A stretch of DNA of 64,000 nucleotides from an uncultured Oligoflexia bacterium (GTDB lineage Bacteria > Bdellovibrionota > Bacteriovoracia > Bacteriovoracales > Bacteriovoracaceae), in contig CAJXPQ010000014.1 of assembly GCA_913058265.1 (NCBI GenBank), positions 1 to 64,000 on the forward strand, given 5' to 3'. Made by a program: the position numbers and the translations under genes. The notes below the pieces were generated by a model. The model made no database searches, had not been told where the DNA came from, and was given only the letters and a program-made list of their open reading frames with translations. Shown piece after piece: positions 38,432-47,646 of this stretch. Each line of letters opens with the position of its first letter. Position 1 is the first letter of the stretch.

Positions 38432-40324
38432 ATGACATTAAAGATAAAGTCATTAGAGGAAAAGATCCTAAAGCATAAAAACCTCTACTATCAAGGTAAG
38501 CCTGAAATATCTGACTTTGAATATGATGCTATTGAAGATGAGCTTCGTACAATTGATCCAGAAAATGAAATTCTACAAATTGTTGGAGAAAAGATCTTCT
38601 CACAAGATAAAATAGAGCATGAAACTAAAATGCTTTCATTAAATAAAACATATAAGCTTGAAGAGTTATTAAAGTGGAGTGATGAAAAAGATGTTCTATC
38701 GACATTCAAAATCGATGGATCAAGCTGTTCAATAATATATGCTGAGGGTATCTTGCAGCTAGCAAAAACAAGGGGTGATGGGCGCTTTGGTGAAAATATT
38801 TCTAGTAAAGTGGCATTTATACCACATGTTCCAAAGGTCATAAAAAATAAAAAGAGTCTCGAGGTAAGGGGTGAAGTTTACTGTACTGAAGAGAATTTTG
38901 TTAAACTATCTGTGAAAATGGAATCCATGGGGTTTGATAAGCCGACATCACAACGAAATATAGTTGCTGGTCTATTAGGGCGAAAAGAAAACATTGAACT
39001 TTGTAAATATCTAAGCTTTCAAGCTTTTGAACTCATTAGTGAAAAAATTGAGTGTAAGCTTGAATCAGAAAAATTTTTATTACTTCAAAGTATTGGATTT
39101 GAGACACCTGAGTTTAATATTAATAAATCAAAAGAAGATCTATCTGAAAGACTTGAAGAGACAAAAATTTTTATGACTGAGGGAGATTATTTAATCGATG
39201 GGCTTGTTCTCTCGTATAACGATCTAAGTCTACATGACAAATTAGGTGAAACAGCACATCACCCTCGATATAAAATGGCCTTTAAGTTTCAGGGCGACAC
39301 AAAGAAGACAAAAATTAATAGCATCTCATGGCAGGTATCAAGAAATGGGTACTTAACCCCTGTCGCGAATGTAGAGCCAGTCGAACTTAGCGGTGCAATG
39401 GTGTCGCGAGTAACTTTGCATAACTATGGAATTGTTAAACAGAATAATTTAAAAATTGGTGATGAGATCGAAATTGTAAGATCTGGGGAAGTCATACCAA
39501 AGTTTTTGAATGTCTCGATAGCAAGTAATAATGATTTTATAAAGCCCGAGGTGTGTCCAAGCTGTAAAAAAGAAGTATATGAAGAAGAAATTCGACTAGT
39601 GTGTAAAAACTCTATATGTCCGGATAAAGTAAGAGACGAGATTCTAAACTTTATACAGAAAGTTGGTATTGAAGACTTAAGTACAAAGCGCCTTGAAGAA
39701 ATGATTAGATTAGGCTTCGTTAGAGAAATTTCCAACCTCTACGAGTTGAGTAGAGATCAACTTATGTCTATGGAGAAAGTTAAGGACAAGCTGGCAGATA
39801 AAATTTTAATTAATATTGAAAACTCTAAACAATCAAAACTAGCAACTGTTTTAGCTGCTCTTGGAATAAGCGGCGGTGCGATTAATAAATGTGAAAAAAT
39901 AGTACAAAATGGATATAATACTATTGATAAGGTTATAGAGCTTACAGCTGATGACTTACAGCAAATAGAATCTTTTGCGGAAAAATCGGCCAACGACTTT
40001 GTTAATTCATTGCAAAGTAAGTTGCCAACGATAGTTAAATTAAGAAGTTACGGCTTTTCCTTTGAGCCAGAACTTGCACAAGATAATGACAGTAATATTG
40101 CAGGACTTAAATTCTGCATAACAGGGACATTATCAATGAAAAGAAGTGAATTACAAAAACTAGTTAAAACAAATGCCGGAATTCTTCAGTCTGGAGTAAG
40201 TAAAGATACAGACTACTTAGTTACAAACGATACTGAAAGCACATCAAGCAAGTTCATAAAAGCTCAAACACTGAATATTCCCATTATAAATGAAGAGTCC
40301 TTTCTTAAGTTAATTGGCCTATAA
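38432..40324 (+). CDS. ligA: NAD-dependent DNA ligase
   Basis: Seals nicks during replication and repair with NAD as cofactor. The ATG at 38432 gives a 630-aa protein. An upstream in-frame ATG at 38396 only adds residues unrelated to the family. Domain Ia (YYQGKPEISDFEYD), adenylated lysine K93 in FKIDGSS, and TRGDGRFGENI mark the adenylation domain. A four-cysteine zinc finger (CPSCKK...CKNSICP) precedes the helix-hairpin-helix region and a C-terminal BRCT domain (GLKFCITGTLSMKR). It is about 40 aa shorter than E. coli LigA. AlphaB-type spacing is otherwise normal. Confidence 0.95.
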   Translation: MTLKIKSLEEKILKHKNLYYQGKPEISDFEYDAIEDELRTIDPENEILQIVGEKIFSQDKIEHETKMLSLNKTYKLEELLKWSDEKDVLSTFKIDGSSCSIIYAEGILQLAKTRGDGRFGENISSKVAFIPHVPKVIKNKKSLEVRGEVYCTEENFVKLSVKMESMGFDKPTSQRNIVAGLLGRKENIELCKYLSFQAFELISEKIECKLESEKFLLLQSIGFETPEFNINKSKEDLSERLEETKIFMTEGDYLIDGLVLSYNDLSLHDKLGETAHHPRYKMAFKFQGDTKKTKINSISWQVSRNGYLTPVANVEPVELSGAMVSRVTLHNYGIVKQNNLKIGDEIEIVRSGEVIPKFLNVSIASNNDFIKPEVCPSCKKEVYEEEIRLVCKNSICPDKVRDEILNFIQKVGIEDLSTKRLEEMIRLGFVREISNLYELSRDQLMSMEKVKDKLADKILINIENSKQSKLATVLAALGISGGAINKCEKIVQNGYNTIDKVIELTADDLQQIESFAEKSANDFVNSLQSKLPTIVKLRSYGFSFEPELAQDNDSNIAGLKFCITGTLSMKRSELQKLVKTNAGILQSGVSKDTDYLVTNDTESTSSKFIKAQTLNIPIINEESFLKLIGL

Positions 40325-40326
40325 AA

Positions 40327-41688
40327 ATGAAAAAATTAAAACTGAGTTACATCTGCATAAATTGTGGGTTTGTAACATATAAATGGATTGGAAAATGCAC
40401 GAGTTGTTTTGAATGGAACTGTATTGAGGAAAGCGAAAAAGATAAAGTTAAAGTAAGAATGAAGTCGGACCCTTTAGAGTCAGAAAATAAGCCCATAAGA
40501 GTCTACGATATAAAAAAAGGGAATTCCGTTAAATATATTTCAGGACTACGTGAATACGATCGAGTTATAGGTGGTGGAATATTTCCTGGATCCATTAATT
40601 TAATTGGTGGTGAGCCAGGAGTAGGTAAGTCCACATTAATAATAGATATCTGTAGAGGGCTATTAAATAATCTAGAAACGAAGGTATTGTATGTTTCTGG
40701 CGAAGAATCAGTGGAGCAAATTGGAAGTAGGTGCAATAGAATGAATATAGTATCTGAAAACTTATTTCTTCTTAATGAAACCTGTTGGGAGGAGGTAAGG
40801 TCTAATATAGATTTATTAGCACCATCCTTTATTGTGCTAGATTCAATTCAAACACTCTATTCAAGGGAGATCTCCTCACACATGGGCTCTCCATCTCAAA
40901 TTAAAGAGGTTGCAAGCGAACTTGTGGAGTATGCAAAATCAAAAAGGCTCACTTGCTTTGTAGTAGGACATATCACCAAAGAGGGAACCTTAGCAGGACC
41001 AAGATTCTTAGAACATATGGTCGATACAGTTGTATCTTTTGAAGGTGATAAGTCTACGCAAAATCGAAGTCTCCGAGTGATTAAAAATAGATTTGGTAGT
41101 ACTAATGAAACTGGGCTTTTTGAAATGACCTTTAATGGTTTAAAAGAGATAGGGAATAACTCCCATCACTTTCTGAAGAAATCGAGAAAGGGAAACTATG
41201 GTAGGACGATTACATGTGTTGTTGAGGGACGTAGACCTATATTTGTGGAAGTGCAGGCCTTAGTTGTCGAAAATAAATATGCACAAGGAAAAAGAGTTGC
41301 GGAGGGTATTGATAGTAATCGCTTGTTACTTCTAATTGCAATTATTAGTAAGTATCTCAATATACCTGTTGATAGCTACGACATATACATTAATATTGCC
41401 GGTGGTTACAGGCTCTCTGGTAGAGAAAGTGATCTCGCTTTAGTCGCAGCACTCTTAAGTTCTATTACAAAAAAAGTTATATCTAGTGATATCATATTTA
41501 TTGGAGAAGTTGGTTTAAACGGTGATATCAGAGACACAAAGAACTTCAATGATGTATTGAGGGAAGCCGTTCAGTATCAGTACGACAAGATATTTATTAG
41601 TAGAGAAGCTACAGTCGGGGCGAGCAGTAAAATTAATATTCAAAAGCTAGAAGATATTAATTGCCTAAAGAGTGAATTGTTTATGTAG
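40327..41688 (+). CDS. radA: DNA repair protein RadA
   Basis: A 453-aa RecA-like helicase that drives branch migration in recombination. The N-terminal zinc finger has four cysteines (CINCG...CTSCF). Walker A is GGEPGVGKST (near 94-103), the RadA-specific KNRFG is present, and a Lon-protease-like domain closes the protein (GGYRLSGRESDLALVAALLSS). It starts 2 nt after ligA. It converges on and overlaps the glpK end by 8 nt. Confidence 0.95.
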   Translation: MKKLKLSYICINCGFVTYKWIGKCTSCFEWNCIEESEKDKVKVRMKSDPLESENKPIRVYDIKKGNSVKYISGLREYDRVIGGGIFPGSINLIGGEPGVGKSTLIIDICRGLLNNLETKVLYVSGEESVEQIGSRCNRMNIVSENLFLLNETCWEEVRSNIDLLAPSFIVLDSIQTLYSREISSHMGSPSQIKEVASELVEYAKSKRLTCFVVGHITKEGTLAGPRFLEHMVDTVVSFEGDKSTQNRSLRVIKNRFGSTNETGLFEMTFNGLKEIGNNSHHFLKKSRKGNYGRTITCVVEGRRPIFVEVQALVVENKYAQGKRVAEGIDSNRLLLLIAIISKYLNIPVDSYDIYINIAGGYRLSGRESDLALVAALLSSITKKVISSDIIFIGEVGLNGDIRDTKNFNDVLREAVQYQYDKIFISREATVGASSKINIQKLEDINCLKSELFM

Positions 41689-43165
41689 TAAAAAGTCTTT
41701 TAATAAGTGATGACCATGACTTTGACTTCATTTGATAGTAGTTATCATTGATAGGATCAAATTGACAGTCTTCCTTCCAGAGTTCGTCGACCTTTGAAAG
41801 TGGAATTTCTCCCAGACCTACAACTGAGCCGAGTGCAACACCATAGGCAGTTGTCTCAATAACTTGGGGACGTATAATTTGTTTCTTAGAGAAGTTCGCC
41901 TGAATTTGCATTAAGAGATTATTTTGACAAGCACCACCATCTACGCGGATTTGATCTACAGGGTTTGGACTGTCGGCCACAATCGCCTGAATAGAGTCAT
42001 TAATTGAAAGAGCTATTCCATCAAGACAGGCCCTCGCAATATGTGATTTTTTTGTATCACGTGTTATACCTAGTATTGCGCCTTTGGCCTCAGCATTCCA
42101 ATATGGAGAACCTATGCCAGTAAAGAATGGCATAAACATTAAGTGCTCCATTTCCTCGAGAGACTTTACTTCCTCTGCTAATGCTTGCACTTCACTTGCA
42201 TCATTTATAATTTGTAAATTATCTCTTAGCCACTGAACCGCTGCGCCAGCGATATAGCTTGAACCCTCAAGAGCGTAGCACGGCTTACCATCCATCATAT
42301 AGGCAACTGTTGTAAGTAAACCATTAGAACTATATGTTTTGGTAGCGCCAGTATTTAAGAGAATAAATGCGCCCGTCCCATAGGTACATTTCAGATCGCC
42401 GGGTTTATGGCCGGCCTGTCCAAAAAGAGCGGCTTGTTGATCTCCAAGTAAGCATGTGATGGGAATTCCATCAGGAAGAAAACGAAGACCCTTTGTTAAA
42501 CCAAAGTGGCCAAACGACTCTTTGATCTCAGGGAGAAAATCTTTTTTGACATTGAAAAAGTCTAATAGATCCTGGTTCCATTTACATGTATCAAGATCCA
42601 TTAATAGTGTTCGTGACGCATTTGATGGCTCTGTCATAAAAGAGTTACCAGATGTCATTTTAAACAAGAGGAATGAATCTATTGTTGAAAGATTTAAATT
42701 ATTTTGCGTAGATGCATCTTGAACAGAGTCGTTGTTTTCTAACAACCATTTCATCTTTGTTCCAGAAAAATACGGATCTAGCGGAAGGCCAGTAACTTTT
42801 TGTAAATCGCTGTATTTTGATCTTACAGAATCACAGTAAGTCGAAGTTCTTCTATCTTGCCAAACGATAGCATTCGCCAGGGGATTTCCTTGTTTATCAA
42901 AGGCACAAGTTGTTTCACGTTGATTAGTGATTCCAATAGACTTAATTTGATTTGGATTAATATTAGTTTTGCCTAGTACGCTTAGAGTACTTTTTTGTAC
43001 TGTGTTCCATATATCGTTTAGGTTGTGCTCTACCCAACCTGGCTTTGGAAAAATCTGTGGGAATTCCATATTTACTTTATCTACAAGTTGAAAAGTATCA
43101 GCATCGATCAAAAGCGAAGTCGTACCGGTTGTACCTTGATCAATTGAAAGTATATATTTCTTCAT
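41681..43165 (-). CDS. glpK: Glycerol kinase
   Basis: A 494-aa FGGY-family kinase that makes sn-glycerol 3-phosphate for lipid synthesis or glycolysis. The phosphate-1 loop DQGTTGTTSLL, GWVEHNL, the FGGY segment GIGSPYWNAEAKGAILG and the adenosine motif RVDGGACQNNLLMQ are present. A glpF or glpD gene is not adjacent. It follows a pilin-like peptide gene by 10 nt. It overlaps the convergent radA by 8 nt. Confidence 0.96.
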   Translation of the reverse strand: MKKYILSIDQGTTGTTSLLIDADTFQLVDKVNMEFPQIFPKPGWVEHNLNDIWNTVQKSTLSVLGKTNINPNQIKSIGITNQRETTCAFDKQGNPLANAIVWQDRRTSTYCDSVRSKYSDLQKVTGLPLDPYFSGTKMKWLLENNDSVQDASTQNNLNLSTIDSFLLFKMTSGNSFMTEPSNASRTLLMDLDTCKWNQDLLDFFNVKKDFLPEIKESFGHFGLTKGLRFLPDGIPITCLLGDQQAALFGQAGHKPGDLKCTYGTGAFILLNTGATKTYSSNGLLTTVAYMMDGKPCYALEGSSYIAGAAVQWLRDNLQIINDASEVQALAEEVKSLEEMEHLMFMPFFTGIGSPYWNAEAKGAILGITRDTKKSHIARACLDGIALSINDSIQAIVADSPNPVDQIRVDGGACQNNLLMQIQANFSKKQIIRPQVIETTAYGVALGSVVGLGEIPLSKVDELWKEDCQFDPINDNYYQMKSKSWSSLIKRLFTT

Positions 43166-43175
43166 AACTAAGCCT

Positions 43176-43382
43176 TTATTGAATTTCTAGAGTTTGATTA
43201 GGATCATCTAGGATGATATTGGCGATTGAAGTCCATCTATTTGAAATATTTCCATTTATAATAGACATAAAACTAAAGGAAATAATGACGATGCCCATTA
43301 AAATTAAAATAAACTCAACAAGCGTCTGGCCTGATTGATTTTTGACTGTAATTTTAGTATCTTGCGATATTGTTTTAATCAT
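43176..43382 (-). CDS. Small pilin-like (Flp/TadE-type) peptide
   Basis: A 68-aa protein with a short basic lead, then SGQTLVEFILILMGIVIISFSFM. The G-Q junction followed by glutamate at position +5 and a hydrophobic helix is the class III prepilin peptidase pattern seen in Flp pilins and TadE-like pseudopilins. The tail is short. No tad genes lie nearby. It sits 10 nt before glpK. Confidence 0.6.
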   Translation of the reverse strand: MIKTISQDTKITVKNQSGQTLVEFILILMGIVIISFSFMSIINGNISNRWTSIANIILDDPNQTLEIQ

Positions 43383-43455
43383 TGGAATTTTATACCACGT
43401 TAAGTTCTAAAGCTGCTTATAGTATAATTTTCTACGGAGAACCAAATAAAGTAAA

Positions 43456-44007
43456 ATGAAGAAATTTTTACCGGCCATATTCATTTCGTTAGTATTTACA
43501 TTGATGATGATATCTCAGATGCTAATTAATGGACAAGAATTGTCTGCTTCTAGGATAGAGCAAAATCGTGAGCGATTCTCCCTATATGAAGCAAAATTTC
43601 ATAAGTTTAAAGCTGTTGACACTAAAAAGAACGAAATTGAGCTTACAAAAATAGAGACACCTATCATCATTGTAAATTTTTGGGCGTCTTGGTGTGCACC
43701 ATGTATTGCAGAGTTTGCTTCAATGAATAAACTAATCCAAAAGTATCCAAGTAAAATTACAGTAGTAGGGATTAATAACGACACTGACAACCCAGCAAAA
43801 GCTGTTCTTAAGATAGAAAGAAAGTATAAATTACTATTCAATTCAGTAATTGATCCAGAGGGAAAATTCGCCGAGGACTTTAACGTATCAAAGATACCGT
43901 CATCGATAATTTACCATAAAGGAAAAGTTATAAAATTTTCTGGTAAGGAGATGGACTTTATGGACTCTGACTTTCTTGCATTAATTGAAGCGAAGTTCAC
44001 TGAGTGA
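43456..44007 (+). CDS. TlpA/ResA-like membrane-anchored thioredoxin
   Basis: A 183-aa protein with an N-terminal hydrophobic anchor (about 4-24) and a thioredoxin fold. The active site is C80-A-P-C83 in NFWASWCAPC. KIPSSIIYHKGK holds the cis-proline region. TlpA/ResA proteins reduce disulfides on the periplasmic side, often to ready apocytochrome c for haem attachment. It lies about 2-3 kb from the cytochrome genes, so a role in their maturation is possible (inference). GGAG-like TACGGAG lies upstream. Confidence 0.85.
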   Translation: MKKFLPAIFISLVFTLMMISQMLINGQELSASRIEQNRERFSLYEAKFHKFKAVDTKKNEIELTKIETPIIIVNFWASWCAPCIAEFASMNKLIQKYPSKITVVGINNDTDNPAKAVLKIERKYKLLFNSVIDPEGKFAEDFNVSKIPSSIIYHKGKVIKFSGKEMDFMDSDFLALIEAKFTE

Positions 44008-44079
44008 AAGGTATATTCATAATACTATTAGTATCTTCTTGTTCTATTCCAAAGCTATAAATAGATAAGAATAAACTCT

Positions 44080-45306
44080 CTACTTATTTTTCGTATTATT
44101 TTTAATAGAAAAATTTCTTCCCCAAGAGTATGTTATCTCATCAACAGTATCACACTGAAAAATTGAAAATCTCGGAGATAAACCTGGAATAAGAGCTCCT
44201 TGGTTTTGGAGTCCTAGGGCATGACTTGCATTTAGGGTGATAGCACACCAAAGCTCGGTTAGGTTTATTTGCAAAGACTTTGCAGATATAGAAGCAACAA
44301 GCAGAAGGTTATCACAGTGAGAAGAGCCTGGGTTGTAATCTGATGCTAGTGCTACCTTGCATCCACCATCCAAAAAGGCTCTTGCATCGGCCAGTGGTTT
44401 ACCAAGAAAAAATGCAGTACCAGGCAATAGAGTTGCAACGGTCTGTGATTTGCTTAAGGCTTGAACTCCATCTGCAGTTGTGCAAAGAAGGTGATCTGCA
44501 GAAACGGCATTGTACTTTGATGCTAGAACGGCACCCTTATTATCATTAAACTCATCAGCATGAATTTTGATTTTAATGCCCAACTCTGACGTTCGTTGAA
44601 AAAGATATTCAGAATCAGAATAGTCAAAATATCCTTCCTCATGAAAAATATCGACAAAATCTATAACCTTATCTGAAGCAAACTCATTTAGAAGTGGCAT
44701 TACTATCTTATCTAAATAATCTCGTGAGTTCTTAAAACCACCGGGAACAGCATGGGCGGCCAAGTAAGTGTTAAGTATTCTTATATCTGGAGCAAAGTGT
44801 TTTTTGAGACGATCAATAACATTAGTGATTTTTCTTTCACTTTCTAGTGTAAGCCCGTAGCCACTTTTAATTTCAATCGTACCAACACCATATGAGTTAA
44901 TGCGCTCAATTCTTTGAACGGCATCGTTAAATAAAGAATCTGCCGAGGCGGTGATTGTTTTCTCCATTGTAGCTAAAATACCACCACCACTATTTGCTAT
45001 GTCTTGATAGTCAGCACCGTTTAGTCTCATAGAGTATTCTTTGGCCCTATTTCCACCAAAAACCAAATGGGTATGTGAGTCAACAATCTCGGGGAGTAAA
45101 ACTTTTCCTGAGCAATCAACCGTTTGAATGTTTTTATATTCCTTTGGAATTGAGTTTGAATTCCCAACCCAAAGAATCTTTTCGTCATCAAAAATAATGG
45201 CACCATTTTTAATTAGTGATAAGTCTTCGGGGAGTAGGCTTCGCCCATCTTTCTTGTGGGCCTTACTTAGAGTGATAATTTCATTGAAGTTTTGATAGCA
45301 TTTCAT
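44080..45306 (-). CDS. hutI: Imidazolonepropionase
   Basis: A 408-aa zinc hydrolase, the third enzyme of histidine degradation, converting imidazolonepropionate to formiminoglutamate. The metal-binding motif VDSHTHLVFGGNRAKEY, the substrate segment SGGGILAT, KIHADEF and the late SDYNPGS are family signatures. hutH is 11 kb away on the same strand. hutU and hutG are not in the window. Confidence 0.95.
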   Translation of the reverse strand: MKCYQNFNEIITLSKAHKKDGRSLLPEDLSLIKNGAIIFDDEKILWVGNSNSIPKEYKNIQTVDCSGKVLLPEIVDSHTHLVFGGNRAKEYSMRLNGADYQDIANSGGGILATMEKTITASADSLFNDAVQRIERINSYGVGTIEIKSGYGLTLESERKITNVIDRLKKHFAPDIRILNTYLAAHAVPGGFKNSRDYLDKIVMPLLNEFASDKVIDFVDIFHEEGYFDYSDSEYLFQRTSELGIKIKIHADEFNDNKGAVLASKYNAVSADHLLCTTADGVQALSKSQTVATLLPGTAFFLGKPLADARAFLDGGCKVALASDYNPGSSHCDNLLLVASISAKSLQINLTELWCAITLNASHALGLQNQGALIPGLSPRFSIFQCDTVDEITYSWGRNFSIKNNTKNK

Positions 45307-45308
45307 AA

Positions 45309-46364
45309 TTAATAATTTATAGCCGTGTTGAGGGAAAAGGTACTTTGAGTGCCGTATCTTCCAAGTTTAACCTGTAGTTCAAAAAGTGATAATTCATGGC
45401 CAGCTGTGAGTACGTAGCCAAAGCTAGTTTTCTTCATTTCATCAATAGAGAAACCGTCAGGTTCTGTGTATAAAGCAGATTTATATAAAACTGAAGCACT
45501 AATACCTAACCTGGTTTTATCATTATCGGGCTTCCAGAAGTATCCAAACTCGCTAATAAAGCCAGCGATTGGAACACCAGATTGCTTGTAGCTTTTTGAT
45601 CCGCCTTGGCTTTTCACCGTACTGTTGCCAGAGTAAACACAACCAGAGGCTTCATATCCTCTAAAAGCATTGGTGAGTCGAAGGCCACCGCCATAGCATA
45701 TAGAGGCATTATTAGAGAGAACTTCAATTTCTTCTGATGTCGTATCACTTGAAAGAATAAAGCTATCTTGATGTAAGAGACGACCACCATAGACAAAAAA
45801 TTCATAGCGATTTTTTTGTAATTCTAAGTTTTGTTCTTTGGTCACAATGAGATCTAGGATTTCATTACAAGTGTCACTGAAGTCTACGTCATTACATATT
45901 TTTAAATAGCGCTTTGTTTTACTTAGTAATGCGGGAGTATTCTTTTTAAGATAAAGTTTATAATATGCCAAACCCATGAAGTAATAAGCTTGCTTTAGAA
46001 TTTTGGGAATATTGTCTTCATCAATTTCATCTTTTTTAAGCGCTTTTAAAGTGAGTATGTGAGGTTTAATATACTTCTTTTTAATCATTAGATTGAAAAA
46101 GGTTATAGATCTACGATATTTTTTAAGCTTAAAATAGTTTTGCCCGGAAAGATAATATGCGATTGTTGGGGTCTTTCTAAGATTTTTGAAATTATATTTT
46201 TTTTGTAGAAGTTGGTTGCTCTTGGTGAATTGTTTATTTTTATGAAGTTTCGCAGCTGATTGTATGACAGATGATGATCTCTTGGACCTCTTCTTAGAAG
46301 ATGATTGTGATAAAGCGTATTGCGAAAAGCAAAGAGTAAATATTAAGAATAGTTTTAAAGCCAT
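45309..46364 (-). CDS. TPR-containing outer-membrane protein
   Basis: From the ATG at 46364 (MALKLFLIFTLCFSQYALSQ, signal cut near LSQ-SS) the protein has 351 aa. The longer ATG at 46391 adds nine residues in front of the signal. Residues about 30-180 are helical repeats (NKQFTKSNQLLQKKY, YFKLKKYRRSITFFN). The last 150 residues are beta-rich and end in an aromatic (NTAINY), as in outer-membrane barrels. It overlaps the end of the upstream heme-barrel gene by 10 nt, so they are probably expressed together. The function is unknown. Confidence 0.7.
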   Translation of the reverse strand: MALKLFLIFTLCFSQYALSQSSSKKRSKRSSSVIQSAAKLHKNKQFTKSNQLLQKKYNFKNLRKTPTIAYYLSGQNYFKLKKYRRSITFFNLMIKKKYIKPHILTLKALKKDEIDEDNIPKILKQAYYFMGLAYYKLYLKKNTPALLSKTKRYLKICNDVDFSDTCNEILDLIVTKEQNLELQKNRYEFFVYGGRLLHQDSFILSSDTTSEEIEVLSNNASICYGGGLRLTNAFRGYEASGCVYSGNSTVKSQGGSKSYKQSGVPIAGFISEFGYFWKPDNDKTRLGISASVLYKSALYTEPDGFSIDEMKKTSFGYVLTAGHELSLFELQVKLGRYGTQSTFSLNTAINY

Positions 46365-47500
46365 AGGTGTACTTGCCCCATAAAACTCCAAGTATCATCA
46401 GTAATACTGTTCGAATCATAAACTTTGGTGTTTTTAAATTCACCACGAAACTCTAATCTTTGCATTGGGAACCAGTTAATACCTGGCGCCAAGGAATGTA
46501 CTTCATTTGAGGTCGATATATCAGATGTTTTTTGATCGTAGGTCATCATAAAGTATAGACCGCGTCTAAGGTATATAAAGTTCTGTAAAAATATAAATTG
46601 GCTTGTGTTTGCCGTGCCATCAGTTTTAAGTTTAGAATCAGATAAACCATATTCGAATAGAATACTCGAGCCCTTTCCAATTCCAGCTTTAGCAAGAATA
46701 GATTTATCTTGGAATTTTTGTCCGGATTCAAGCTTCTCTTCTTCAGACTTGAACGAAATACCAGCTTTAATTCTATCAGTGACTAAATATTCAAACTTCG
46801 TCGAGAACCCTGAGCTTCTTTCATCCTCATCTCTTTGTTGATCACCAATGAAGTATTGTAGACCAAGATCAAAGTTTTCAGTATTAATGTGAACTAGTGC
46901 TGCGTGAGTTGCATCATAAATACCATTCTTTGTTAGCTTTCTTGCAGGGGACTCATGATCAGCAGAGCGAATACCAAACACCTTGTCCATTTTACCAAGA
47001 TAAATCCCCACTTTTTCTGTAGGACGATAGCCAATATAGTGTTCTCGAGAATAAGTATCATTATCTTTAAGTTGTCTTCTCTCAGTTGGAAGAGTTCCAT
47101 ATGTTACTGTGGCAGTAAATTGCTTTCTGGATCCGAATTGAGATGATAGCGAGAAATCATTCTGCATTTTAATTTCCATTTGAGATTCGTCTTTTTCACC
47201 ATAATTAGAAATAAAGTTTAGCTGTCTATAATCGTATGAAGGAGAAATAGGCCATGAGCTAGGATTATTAAAAAAGAAACTAGAACGTTCACCTAGAGTT
47301 TCATCTGTAACCGAGTCAGGGATAAAAAGCCTACCTGCTATTGCTACTGCAGAAACACCTCGACCATAGTCATTTAACGGACCATTACCAAATGGATTAT
47401 AATGACATGTAAGGCATTTGGTATAACCCTTACCTATGAACTGCGGATATGAGAAAGCGTTAGGGCTAAGTAGAGTAAATAAAACAATCAATTTAAACAT
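46355..47500 (-). CDS. Outer-membrane beta-barrel protein with an N-terminal c-type heme motif
   Basis: A 381-aa protein with a signal peptide (residues 1-17, NAFS-YP). One CxxCH (C29-H33, CLTCHYNPFGNGPLNDYGRG) lies at the mature N-terminus. A long run of alternating beta-strand sequence follows (for example SKFEYLVTDRIKAGISF), ending in MGQVHLWL, typical of porin-like barrels. A heme at the barrel mouth would suit transfer of electrons across the outer membrane (inference). It is divergent from the cytochrome operon at 47647. The GPLNDYGR segment recalls other bacterial barrel proteins that start with one heme motif. Confidence 0.78.
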   Translation of the reverse strand: MFKLIVLFTLLSPNAFSYPQFIGKGYTKCLTCHYNPFGNGPLNDYGRGVSAVAIAGRLFIPDSVTDETLGERSSFFFNNPSSWPISPSYDYRQLNFISNYGEKDESQMEIKMQNDFSLSSQFGSRKQFTATVTYGTLPTERRQLKDNDTYSREHYIGYRPTEKVGIYLGKMDKVFGIRSADHESPARKLTKNGIYDATHAALVHINTENFDLGLQYFIGDQQRDEDERSSGFSTKFEYLVTDRIKAGISFKSEEEKLESGQKFQDKSILAKAGIGKGSSILFEYGLSDSKLKTDGTANTSQFIFLQNFIYLRRGLYFMMTYDQKTSDISTSNEVHSLAPGINWFPMQRLEFRGEFKNTKVYDSNSITDDTWSFMGQVHLWL

Positions 47501-47646
47501 GCAGATATTCTAAGAAAAACTTTTAACAATGCCAAATGCTTAAAATCATTTAAAAATAAAAAAGCAAAGCACATTTGTCTAGTACTAATATATTGCAGCT
47601 AAGTTCCCGATAAGTAAGCGTCGACAATATAAAGAGCGGAGCTCAT

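Noticed and set aside
42054-42070. CACGTG palindrome in glpK as a possible parS
   Set aside because: Only the central six bases fit the parS core.
42909-42926. TGTTTCACGT half of a canonical parS site inside glpK
   Set aside because: The right half (TGATTA) does not match, and the three good sites near parAB have a different consensus.
44022-44040. ATACTA/TAGTAT inverted repeat between the thioredoxin and hutI genes as a terminator
   Set aside because: The stem is short and A/T-only, and the following bases are not a T run.
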